34,473 nt of DNA, taken from IMG/VR virus record IMGVR_UViG_3300032240_001921, positions 1 to 34,473 of that record; one strand, given 5' to 3'. The position numbers and the translations under genes are program-made. This document shows, in pieces, positions 1 to 6,796 of this stretch; position 1 is the first letter of the stretch, and every line of letters starts with the position of its first letter. The stretch comes from a virus. Under the pieces are notes generated by a model. It ran no database searches. It was not told the origin of the DNA and saw only the letters and a program-made list of their open reading frames with translations.

Positions 1-123
1 CATTTCTGCCAAGCCTGGCGGCGTGCTGGCGGCAAAGTCTATGTGGCACCTTGGGTGCAACTGTCCCACATCGGCACCTACGAATTTGAAGGTCGTCTGC
101 TCCCGGAGAACGAAAATGCCTGA
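1..123. repeat. Left copy of 123-bp terminal direct repeat
   Basis: Bases 1-123 are identical to 34351-34473. The repeat lies inside coding sequence: it encodes the last 40 residues and stop of the glycosyltransferase that is complete at the right end, and contains the methyltransferase start at 116. The simplest reading is overlap from assembling a circular or circularly permuted genome. A true short direct terminal repeat is possible but would cut a coding pair. Confidence 0.97.
1..123 (+). CDS. Glycosyltransferase C-terminal end (duplicate of the end of the gene at 33718-34473)
   Basis: Frame 1 reads without a start from base 1 to TGA at 121-123 and gives the same 40 residues that end the gene at 33718-34473, including the SHIGTYEFEG stretch. 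It is not a separate gene. On the circular map it is the 3' end of the glycosyltransferase, and its last 8 bases overlap the start of the methyltransferase at 116. Confidence 0.95.
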   Translation, partial: HFCQAWRRAGGKVYVAPWVQLSHIGTYEFEGRLLPENENA

Positions 124-670
124 GTTTACGCAAGACTGGTTTAGCCACAACATCCCCGGCCTAGAGTGCATGATAGCGCTGCTGCCGGAAAAGCGTCGTT
201 TTCTTGAGATTGGAGCTTTTGAAGGCCGCTCTACTTTATGGTTTCGCGACCAATTAGACAAATCCGGCGGCTTCGTTGACGTGATCGACACATGGAGCGG
301 AAGCGAAGAGCATGTCGGCATTGACTTTGAGGCGGTAAAGCACCGCTTTGATGCCAACGTCGAAGACAAAGACGATATTTGGCCGTTTGTTGGCACTTTG
401 TTTGAGTTTCTAGGTCAGATTGAATCCCCATTGTATGATTTCATTTACATTGACGGCAGCCATCAAGCCCATGACGTGCTCGGAGATGCCTGCATGGCTT
501 GGCCTATGCTTAAGCAAGGCGGCATTATGGTGTTTGACGATTACCTATGGGGCCTGAACGAACACCCACTCCACACGCCCAAAATGGCCGTGGATGCCTT
601 CATCGCCTGCTACCGCGAACAGCTAGAGATAGTCATGGCAGGCTACCAGGTCGGCATTAAGAAGCTGTAA
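116..670 (+). CDS. Class I SAM-dependent methyltransferase (Methyltransf_24-like)
   Basis: A 184-residue protein predicted to transfer a methyl group from S-adenosylmethionine. The SAM-binding motif I is EIGAFEGRST (about 31-40). A second hallmark, YIDGSH (about 111-116), and GGIMVFDDY (about 135-143) match the family often found beside sugar-modifying enzymes. I chose ATG at 116 because it overlaps the glycosyltransferase stop by 8 bases (ATGCCTGA) and removes 31 unlike residues of an upstream extension. Coupling to the glycosyltransferase suggests the pair modifies a glycan, virion protein or host surface sugar; the substrate is not visible. It is the last gene of the plus-strand operon that crosses the join. 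Confidence 0.85.
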   Translation: MPEFTQDWFSHNIPGLECMIALLPEKRRFLEIGAFEGRSTLWFRDQLDKSGGFVDVIDTWSGSEEHVGIDFEAVKHRFDANVEDKDDIWPFVGTLFEFLGQIESPLYDFIYIDGSHQAHDVLGDACMAWPMLKQGGIMVFDDYLWGLNEHPLHTPKMAVDAFIACYREQLEIVMAGYQVGIKKL

Positions 671-709
671 TCTGGAAAACCGATTTTTCTTGTGGCGGGG
701 GAAGGTTTT
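671..709. other. Short convergent intergenic spacer with hairpin
   Basis: This 39-base gap separates the convergent ends of the methyltransferase and the leftward late cluster. A GGGGAA/TTCCCC stem (698-703 with 713-718, 9-base loop) overlaps the last codons of the minus-strand gene and could act as a weak bidirectional stop, though no clear U-tract follows on either strand. It also holds a 17-base sequence, AAAACC followed by GATTTTTCTTG (676-692), that recurs with one inserted base at 25070-25087. Confidence 0.45.
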
Positions 710-922
710 TCATTCCCCTGACGGCATGAGCAGTCCACCCAAATGCATATACAACCCATGCACCATGGCCGAGGATGCCGGTATGCTCGCATAACCAAAC
801 TGCTTGTGGGTCTCATACACAATCAAGATGCACACCGGATCACGCGCCAGCACCTCTTCCAATGCGTCCCTAGCGTGCTGTGCCAGCTTCGCATCATCGG
901 GGTCTATGGTAGGCACCTTCAC
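710..922 (-). CDS. Small hypothetical phage protein (last gene of late cluster)
   Basis: A 70-residue protein beginning MKVPTIDPDDAKL and ending in LLMPSGE. The start is GTG at 922, forming a 4-base GTGA overlap with the stop of the metallophosphoesterase; a longer ATG-started frame reaching 985 would overlap that gene by 67 bases and is less likely. The middle is mixed helix and strand (ARDALEEVLARD then VCILIVYETH). No recognised domain. It is the most distal gene of the leftward late operon. Confidence 0.65.
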   Translation of the reverse strand: MKVPTIDPDDAKLAQHARDALEEVLARDPVCILIVYETHKQFGYASIPASSAMVHGLYMHLGGLLMPSGE

Positions 923-1929
923 TCCGCACGGCCCGCCTGCACCCTTACGCGCGGTTTCCCGGCTATCTCCTGGCCGCGCCACCAAGCCACACCGTTGATA
1001 ATCTCACAAAGCTCTGGCGGCATCAGCACCCCGTTCCTAAAGGTCAATACGGCAAACCCAGGATTCCACAACCGCGTGTTACCCTGCATGTACGCAAAGC
1101 ACGGCCAAGCAGGGTCGGCAAGCATCCCAGTTTGCACGCCGTAACGCCGCCCCCTCATGTCCACCATGGGTTTATACTCAAGGGCATGCGTATCACCCGA
1201 CACAAACGACACACCCGACTTGAGTGCATTGTTCCAAGCCGCGTGCATGCCGTTGTGATACCTGTGCATGACAACCACGTCATTGATGTCCAGCCGGTGG
1301 CACATCCGCCAATCGGAAAAATGACCGGAAAAATCAAAGCCAGACACGCCCTCAAACATGGCACTGTGCAATGATAGATATTTATCAAACCGATCATCGT
1401 GATTGCCCCGCACCCACCACCTGGCAGCCCGCGGAGCCAACCCCATAATGTCATCCAAATGCTTTTTGGCAGCCTCTAACTCGTCCGCTACCTTAATGCG
1501 TTTATGCCAGCCCAGCGGATCATGCCGGCTAGGCTCGCCCATGTCCAAAAGGTCGCCCACGCTGAGCAAAATGTCGGGCTTGACCTGTGGTATGACCTTT
1601 AGCAGCGCCTCATGAGCCAAACTGCGAGGTTGGTGTATGCTGGTCCAGTGCGCATCGCTAAAGGCCACGACCACAGCATTAAGATGAGTGATTTTCTCAG
1701 TCAAATCCGATTTCGGTGGATTGTCCGGATCGTACGCAATCGCATCTTTGTGCAGTTTGCGTATATCAGCCTTTCTGAATTTCAAAATCGCCGCATCGTA
1801 ATGGTTCTGGGCCGTTGCAACCGCCATGGGCGGAATAAACGCTCTAGCGGCTTTGCTAACAGAACCGTGAATGCCTACTAAATTGTAAACCGGCTCAACA
1901 TCTTCCCATTTGTACCCGGCTTGGGCCAT
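919..1929 (-). CDS. Calcineurin-like metallophosphoesterase
   Basis: A 336-residue protein with all main motifs of the two-metal calcineurin-like phosphoesterases in order: DAH (about 92-94), GDLLD (125-129), GNHDD (175-179), a histidine in VVVMH (about 222) and GDTHA (245-249). The N-terminal 60 residues, with VGIHGSVSKAARAF, resemble a small helix-turn-helix as in related phage enzymes. ATG at 1929 has a GGGGG stretch a few bases upstream; an upstream TTG at 1941 is less likely. Substrate is unknown; phage homologues could act on nucleotides, nucleic acid ends or phosphoproteins. Its place at the distal end of the structural cluster suggests late expression. Confidence 0.88.
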   Translation of the reverse strand: MAQAGYKWEDVEPVYNLVGIHGSVSKAARAFIPPMAVATAQNHYDAAILKFRKADIRKLHKDAIAYDPDNPPKSDLTEKITHLNAVVVAFSDAHWTSIHQPRSLAHEALLKVIPQVKPDILLSVGDLLDMGEPSRHDPLGWHKRIKVADELEAAKKHLDDIMGLAPRAARWWVRGNHDDRFDKYLSLHSAMFEGVSGFDFSGHFSDWRMCHRLDINDVVVMHRYHNGMHAAWNNALKSGVSFVSGDTHALEYKPMVDMRGRRYGVQTGMLADPAWPCFAYMQGNTRLWNPGFAVLTFRNGVLMPPELCEIINGVAWWRGQEIAGKPRVRVQAGRAE

Positions 1930-1947
1930 ATGAACCCCCAAAGCGCG

Positions 1948-2091
1948 TCATCGTCGCGCGGTGCGCTTGCTCTTTCGGAACGCTTTAGCCGTAGGAGCAC
2001 CCTTGCTTCCAGGCTTCCTCATACGTTCGCCGCTACCTTGCGCAATTCGCCGTCTTTTTGCGTGAATGTTTGAATACAATCCGGGTTTCAT
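1948..2091 (-). CDS. Small basic conserved phage protein (MKPGLY family)
   Basis: A 47-residue, strongly basic protein starting MKPGLYSNIHAKRRR, with GERMRKPGSKGAPTAKAF in the centre. I recognise this as a small protein seen repeatedly in phage structural clusters, usually beside the portal or head genes; its function is unknown and its charge suggests nucleic acid contact. ATG at 2091 makes a 4-base ATGA overlap with the upstream gene and has GGTGG at a sensible distance; an ATG at 2097 would add two residues. Confidence 0.75.
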   Translation of the reverse strand: MKPGLYSNIHAKRRRIAQGSGERMRKPGSKGAPTAKAFRKSKRTARR

Positions 2092-2345
2092 CGGCATTTC
2101 CACCTACGCAGAGAAGCCCTAGCCCTAGTGGCAGGCCCTTTAGACTTGCGCACCACGCCCTTCATGCGCGCACAGAACGAAGCCTTACGCCCCTTCTCGC
2201 GCTTGTTCTTAGGGCTAGGCGCTGGGGCTTTCAGGCGGCTGCCTGTGGCCTTGTTGTAGCGCGCCCTACCCTTAGCCGTGAGACCCGCCCCACGGCTGGC
2301 TGGCAGTTTCTCACCGCGCCCTACGCTAAGGCTGTCTGAGGCCAT
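2088..2345 (-). CDS. Small basic conserved phage protein with SFCARMKG motif
   Basis: An 85-residue, lysine/arginine-rich protein. It carries KGRARYNKATGSRLKAPAPS near the middle and SFCARMKGV followed by a C-terminal LRRWKC, a pattern I recognise from a widespread small phage protein family (DUF6321-like by memory). The conserved cysteines and basic charge suggest a structural or DNA-contacting role, but no activity is established. The opposite-strand frame over this region lacks such motifs. It overlaps the following small basic gene by 4 bases. Confidence 0.8.
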   Translation of the reverse strand: MASDSLSVGRGEKLPASRGAGLTAKGRARYNKATGSRLKAPAPSPKNKREKGRKASFCARMKGVVRKSKGPATRARASLRRWKCR

Positions 2346-2346
2346 C

Positions 2347-2691
2347 CTAGAAGCCCTCGCCGGGGGTTACATACACAATGCCAGTCAGGGTCGCCGTGAT
2401 AGCAGACACATAAAACTGCGGCGTTGCGTTACCCGGCACACGCGGTGCGGTCACGATAATGCTGGTGTTGTTGTGCAGCACTACGCCGTAGCCAGGCGTA
2501 CCAGCCGCCGGAATCACCGCATCAGACGTTGACGTAGTGCCACAACGGATAAACACCTCCTGCGCGGTGCCGTTGTGAATGCGGAGTTGGCTGCAAGGGC
2601 TGTCAGCAACCACCGCCACCGTGTTCGCCGTGGTGCTTACGTTGATCCTGACGGTCTTGCCCATTTCCTGAAAGGCGATGTTATTAGCCAT
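2347..2691 (-). CDS. Hypothetical virion-type protein
   Basis: A 114-residue protein rich in Thr, Ala and Val with alternating hydrophobic residues (NTVAVVADSP, SIIVTAP, ATLTGIVYVTPG), typical of small all-beta virion proteins. It starts at ATG 2691, sharing one base with the stop of the upstream gene (TAATG), and is followed after one base by the SFCARMKG gene. Its position among virion genes suggests a minor structural or decoration protein. No named family recognised. Confidence 0.7.
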   Translation of the reverse strand: MANNIAFQEMGKTVRINVSTTANTVAVVADSPCSQLRIHNGTAQEVFIRCGTTSTSDAVIPAAGTPGYGVVLHNNTSIIVTAPRVPGNATPQFYVSAITATLTGIVYVTPGEGF

Positions 2692-2939
2692 TAGTAAATC
2701 TTCCTTCCCGGCTTAGTGGTGGGGCTGTTTTTGGTGTCAGTCGGGTTATCGCCAAAACCCCAAATGCTCTGAAAACCACCCTTTGGCATTGCACCAGAGG
2801 TGTAAATCGGCAAACCACCCGCGGTGTGGTCACGAGGAAGCTGCGGCCTAGTAGCCTGCGGCACTTCCTGACGATCCTCGCGGCTATGAACAAACCGCGT
2901 GGCTTGCCCATCGCCCTTGCTAGTCTTGGGTTTCAGCAT
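2691..2939 (-). CDS. Small hypothetical protein
   Basis: An 82-residue polar protein starting MLKPKTSKGDGQATRF and including GGLPIYTSGAMPKGGFQS, so it looks largely disordered. AAAGGA lies 7 bases upstream of the ATG. Its stop overlaps the next start by one base (TAATG). An overlapping minus-strand frame at 2684-2911 is a shadow. Function unknown; small Gly/Pro-containing proteins of this type are common in phage head-tail clusters. Confidence 0.65.
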   Translation of the reverse strand: MLKPKTSKGDGQATRFVHSREDRQEVPQATRPQLPRDHTAGGLPIYTSGAMPKGGFQSIWGFGDNPTDTKNSPTTKPGRKIY

Positions 2940-3132
2940 AGGATTTCCTTTGGCCTTTCAAACTCGGGATGTACACGGCAAGGGCGAAAAACGCCACAAG
3001 AGCCAGGCGCTCGTAACTCGGTTCTACCATGGCCCAGCAGAAAAGCGAGAAAGTCATTAGCATCGCGAGCAGGGAAAAGGCCCGCTCCCCAAGTACCTGA
3101 AGCGAAATACGGATAACCCTGATGGCGTCCAT
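2920..3132 (-). CDS. Small two-helix membrane protein
   Basis: A 70-residue protein with two likely membrane segments: FSLLAMLMTFSLFCWAMV and LALVAFFALAVYI, separated by a short polar turn (EPSYER). I chose ATG at 3132 (MDAIRVIR) because AGAAGGAG sits 8 bases upstream; an ATG at 3153 lacks this. The hairpin topology would suit a holin, antiholin or inner-membrane accessory protein. A separate holin-like gene lies at 11982-12149, so the role is open. Confidence 0.72.
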   Translation of the reverse strand: MDAIRVIRISLQVLGERAFSLLAMLMTFSLFCWAMVEPSYERLALVAFFALAVYIPSLKGQRKSYAETQD

Positions 3133-3162
3133 GTTCGTGTCTCCTTCTGTCATGAGACATCT

Positions 3163-3372
3163 TTAACCTTCATCGGTGTCATCGGTCAAGAAACCCACGC
3201 CGTACTGATCGTCCGAAACCTTCTGCTTGATCTTCTCAAGGTTCAAGGCGCGGTCGATCACCCGCATTTTGTCGATCAGGCTGGTTTCAGGGCTGTTCAG
3301 CACTTCCTTGAGCATCTTGCTGATAGCCGCCTCCAGATCGGGGTTGATGCCCTTAACGCTCTGCTTAACCAT
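3163..3372 (-). CDS. Small helical hypothetical protein
   Basis: A 69-residue, mainly helical, charged protein (NPDLEAAISKMLKEVLNS, DKMRVIDRALNLEKIKQK) with an acidic C-terminus. It starts at ATG 3372, overlapping the upstream stop by one base (TAATG). Proteins of this shape are common near phage virion genes; no function assigned. The composition suggests a small soluble partner or chaperone for the larger virion proteins upstream. Confidence 0.7.
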   Translation of the reverse strand: MVKQSVKGINPDLEAAISKMLKEVLNSPETSLIDKMRVIDRALNLEKIKQKVSDDQYGVGFLTDDTDEG

Positions 3373-4898
3373 TAACGGCGCTCCTCTTCTACGCGCCCAA
3401 CGGCAGCGGCCGGCACGGTAGCCACCGAGGCTGGGCCGTACAAATCAAACTCAGCAATCGCCGGCCTACCTTCCGCACGCCGCCGCTGCATAGTACGCGC
3501 CGCTTCCGTCCTGACCGGCAACGTACCAATCGCTGATAAAATACGGCTAACGGAACCACCTGTTGGCGGCACACGCCCCTCAGCACCGCGCGTAAGACCA
3601 GTGAGGTTGGTTTCACGGCCAGCCAAAGCCAAATCAGACAAAGCGTTGTTGGCAAAGCCTCTGGAAAAGCCGGAATGCTGCGATGCCATTTGGTCGCCTA
3701 AAGCCAACATATCCACATCACCGCCACGCGCATAACCGCGGTCAGCCAAACGCTCCAACTCAGCAAATGCGCCATATCTGCGGTTGTTCAAATTGAGCGC
3801 GTTTTGGGTGGCTGCTCTATCAGCTTGTGGCAAACCGTTAATAAACACAGTGTCCAACGCATCCAACATTTCGCCCGCTTGCATGCCGTCAGGGCCACCG
3901 CGCCGCGCTATAGCACTTAAGTTAACGCGCAAACGTTGCAAATCCTTGCCTGGAATTTGCGCCGCGCCGCCGCCTTGTGGGAAACGATTTAGAATATTGT
4001 CAGCCGTGCTGATAACTTGCGTTTCGCCAGCAGGCATAATTGAGACTATTCTATCCCTTATGTTCTGCATGGCGCTTTGGGCGCTAACATCTAAATTGAC
4101 CGGCCGGTCAAAAATGCGTTCGTATTCAGCGCCCAAAGTTCTGTTTCTGCCGCGTAGCCAAGCAGCATCAGCCCTAGGCGATTCTTCCCCCGCAAAGCGA
4201 GTGACCGCGCGATTAATGTTTTCTTGATTGGCTCCGCGCCTACCGAGTGCGCCCGGCGATTGCAAAGGCTCAGACCGCGCTACTTGCGTCGGGTCTAGCA
4301 CAATACCTTCCCGTTCCAGCTTGCGAGCAGAACTTTCGAGGGCAGGCGACGTTCGAGGAATAAGCCTACCCGCCGTCTCGGAAAAGCCGCGGGTCAATAG
4401 TCTAGACAAACCACCGATAGGGCTAAAAAACGATCCCAATTCACGCAGCGATTCCTCATCCCGCGTTCTAGGGCGTCCGTAAGCGTAATTGGCAACCCGC
4501 TCAGATGTAGGCAACGCAGACCGCTCACGCACGTTAACGCCAGCAGCCCGCAAACCAGCGCGGCCCGCCGTCTCTAAGTCGCCAAACTGCCCCGGAATGC
4601 CAGCCAAAGTGCCTTGAGTAAGCGTTTGCGCACCACGGCCCGCAGTAGGCAAATCCGCAGTCGTTCCGCGCAAAGCGGTGCCGTATTCAGACAGTTTAGT
4701 GCCAACAAAATCCTGGAAAGACTCAGCGGCCTGCCGAGTAGCGCCAATTCGCTCCCGCCCCGCTTGCGCCAACGATGGGCGCGGCCCAGGGACAGGCGCA
4801 GCGGCAGGTTGCGCACCATCCACGACCGGAGCAACCTCCCAAAAATTCCCACTCTGAGGTTGTTCTACAACCGGAGCGGCCTCCCAAAAATTACTCAT
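3372..4898 (-). CDS. Probable internal virion / ejection protein
   Basis: A 508-residue protein with an N-terminal duplicated motif (NFWEAAPVV then NFWEVAPVV), a Pro/Ala-rich linker and a long charged helical region with many Arg, Gln and Asn. It lies at the end of a run of three very large proteins in the late cluster, the place where podophages keep proteins ejected into the host. It starts in a 4-base ATGA overlap with the preceding gene. Assignment rests on size, composition and context; I see no enzymatic motif. Confidence 0.6.
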   Translation of the reverse strand: MSNFWEAAPVVEQPQSGNFWEVAPVVDGAQPAAAPVPGPRPSLAQAGRERIGATRQAAESFQDFVGTKLSEYGTALRGTTADLPTAGRGAQTLTQGTLAGIPGQFGDLETAGRAGLRAAGVNVRERSALPTSERVANYAYGRPRTRDEESLRELGSFFSPIGGLSRLLTRGFSETAGRLIPRTSPALESSARKLEREGIVLDPTQVARSEPLQSPGALGRRGANQENINRAVTRFAGEESPRADAAWLRGRNRTLGAEYERIFDRPVNLDVSAQSAMQNIRDRIVSIMPAGETQVISTADNILNRFPQGGGAAQIPGKDLQRLRVNLSAIARRGGPDGMQAGEMLDALDTVFINGLPQADRAATQNALNLNNRRYGAFAELERLADRGYARGGDVDMLALGDQMASQHSGFSRGFANNALSDLALAGRETNLTGLTRGAEGRVPPTGGSVSRILSAIGTLPVRTEAARTMQRRRAEGRPAIAEFDLYGPASVATVPAAAVGRVEEERR

Positions 4899-6793
4899 GG
4901 TTTTCTCCGGGTTTGTCCGTCAGGTCCAATAAACAACGCTCCTGGCGGCAACGCTTCGTAGGCAGCGCGCCCAGCGGCATCATTGGTTATTCTAGTCGGT
5001 TGGCCCGCAGGAGCGGCGGAAGGCTGGGGGGCCGCATTACCCCCAGCAGCAGGAGCGGGAGCAGGGGTTTCTCTGCGTGGGGCGGGCCTTTGCTCACCAG
5101 CGGCTGGCGGCACAATGCCCACTTCCCTAAACATATCTGCGAACGTCGCCGTTTGGTTTTGCGAATTTACAAAACGGTTAACGTCTTCAACGCTAAACGG
5201 CACCACATCCTGAATTGTCGCAAGGTTCTGGCGCAATACTTCCTTCAATGGCTCAGGCGTATTGGGGCTTCGAATTCTAACCTCAATAATACGCTCAAGC
5301 TGCTGCCTCATAGCCGCAAATTTGGTTAGCACAGTATGCTGGCTATCGCCCTCACGGACGGCAAAGACACGCTGGCTGGCTTCAATGTCAGACACAGGCA
5401 CCGTTCTGCCGCCGCGCTGCACTTGCGCTAGGAACTTACCAAAGTTTGCAATCTCAACGTTGTACCGCTGCGCTTCATCACTCGTTAACGCGTTAGTCAA
5501 AGCGCCCAAAGGTGCAGTCATAAGGCCGGTAGTGTTGCGGCCTTGGAATATACCAGTGCTAGCCTCCGAACCCATGCTAGTAAGGTTTCTGAGAGACGCC
5601 GCAGCTTCGTTAGCCGCGCCAACAACAATGTCGCCAAATCCAAACCTATCGCCCGCGGCAGTGCCCGCGCCACGGGGCGGCGGTGCCTGCAACGGTTGGC
5701 CTCTAGGGTCACGGATGGGCGTACCGTCACGCCTCACATAGACAAACGTGCCTTCGCGCTCGCCTGGCACCACAAGCGGCGTTCCGTTTTCAACTCGCGC
5801 TCTCTCAGCGTCCCTACGCGCCTCCGCTTGCGCCAACGCCGTTCCAGCCTGTTGCAATACCTGCTGGCCGGCCGCAAGGCTTCCGCGTTCTGCAGCAATG
5901 TTTGGCAGTGTAGCGCCAAGAGCCAACGCTGCCACCTGAAACTGGCTGCGCGCCGCCTCAAGATCGGTTTGGGCCAACCGCTGCGCACGGCTAAACGCTT
6001 CCTGCAATTGCCGGTTTTGCGTTTCAACTTGCCGCATACCAGTTTCAAAAGTCTGACGCTCGCGCTGGTACAAGTCTTGCCGGCCTTGGCGGTAGCCGTT
6101 CATCATGCCGGTCATTGCACCCACGGCCATGAGCGCACCTTGTTTGCCCTTGCCGCCCAGCATCGTGCCGGCAACCATCAACAAACTGGCAAACGCGCCT
6201 AAATCTCTTGCCGTTTCACGGGTAGGCACAAACTCAGGGATTGGCTGCAAACGCCGCTCTAAATCTTGCGCTAGCCGCCGCTGTGTGGCCGCGTAATCCG
6301 CAGAAGCACTTGCTTCGCCTTGGGCAATGGTACGCCTCTGAGACTGCTCAACTTCACCCTGCCGCCTAGCCAACGCAGCGTCTCGGTCAATCAAATCTAA
6401 CCGGCCGCCAAGCAATGCAGTTTGACCAGGGGATATGCCAGTCACGCTGCGCAAAGCATTCCTAAGACCAGTAGAAGGCGCAGCGGTTCCACCACCAGCA
6501 TCAGACCCCGATCCACCGGTATCATCCGCCGTTCCAGAACCGTCCGAGGCCTTCATAGCAGCCAATTGCCGCGGTGGCGCACCAGTAGCGCCCGCAAACT
6601 GTCCTGTTGCCTTAGACAAATTGCGCGCCCATTCAGGCTCACGAAATCCGCCAGGCGCTGCCGGCACAAGAGACCGGCGCTGGCTCATAGCCAACAAAGC
6701 GCCCTGCTGCTGTTCAGCCGGCAAACTCAAAATGGCATCACGCTCTGCCGTCAAATCGGCGTTGCGGCTATATATTTCGTTAGAGCCTGACAT
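4895..6793 (-). CDS. Large probable internal virion protein
   Basis: A 632-residue protein. The first half is rich in Ala, Gln, Arg and Glu with long predicted helices (about 170-330), including a hydrophobic Gly/Met-rich stretch near FASLLMVAGTMLGGKGKQGA. The C-terminus ends ALFIGPDGQTRRKP, a short cap I recognise from the end of several phage structural proteins. GGGGA lies 8 bases before the ATG. The hydrophobic stretch within coiled-coil-like helices would suit a protein that crosses or contacts membrane during DNA ejection; this is inference. Confidence 0.62.
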   Translation of the reverse strand: MSGSNEIYSRNADLTAERDAILSLPAEQQQGALLAMSQRRSLVPAAPGGFREPEWARNLSKATGQFAGATGAPPRQLAAMKASDGSGTADDTGGSGSDAGGGTAAPSTGLRNALRSVTGISPGQTALLGGRLDLIDRDAALARRQGEVEQSQRRTIAQGEASASADYAATQRRLAQDLERRLQPIPEFVPTRETARDLGAFASLLMVAGTMLGGKGKQGALMAVGAMTGMMNGYRQGRQDLYQRERQTFETGMRQVETQNRQLQEAFSRAQRLAQTDLEAARSQFQVAALALGATLPNIAAERGSLAAGQQVLQQAGTALAQAEARRDAERARVENGTPLVVPGEREGTFVYVRRDGTPIRDPRGQPLQAPPPRGAGTAAGDRFGFGDIVVGAANEAAASLRNLTSMGSEASTGIFQGRNTTGLMTAPLGALTNALTSDEAQRYNVEIANFGKFLAQVQRGGRTVPVSDIEASQRVFAVREGDSQHTVLTKFAAMRQQLERIIEVRIRSPNTPEPLKEVLRQNLATIQDVVPFSVEDVNRFVNSQNQTATFADMFREVGIVPPAAGEQRPAPRRETPAPAPAAGGNAAPQPSAAPAGQPTRITNDAAGRAAYEALPPGALFIGPDGQTRRKP

Positions 6794-6796
6794 TGT

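Noticed and set aside
2684-2939. Two overlapping minus-strand frames, 2684-2911 and 2691-2939
   Set aside because: The 2691-2939 frame has a good ribosome site, a TAATG junction and normal composition; 2684-2911 is a shadow.
2933-3160. A 75-residue minus-strand frame over the small membrane protein
   Set aside because: The other frame has clear membrane helices and a strong ribosome site; this one is arginine-rich without motifs.
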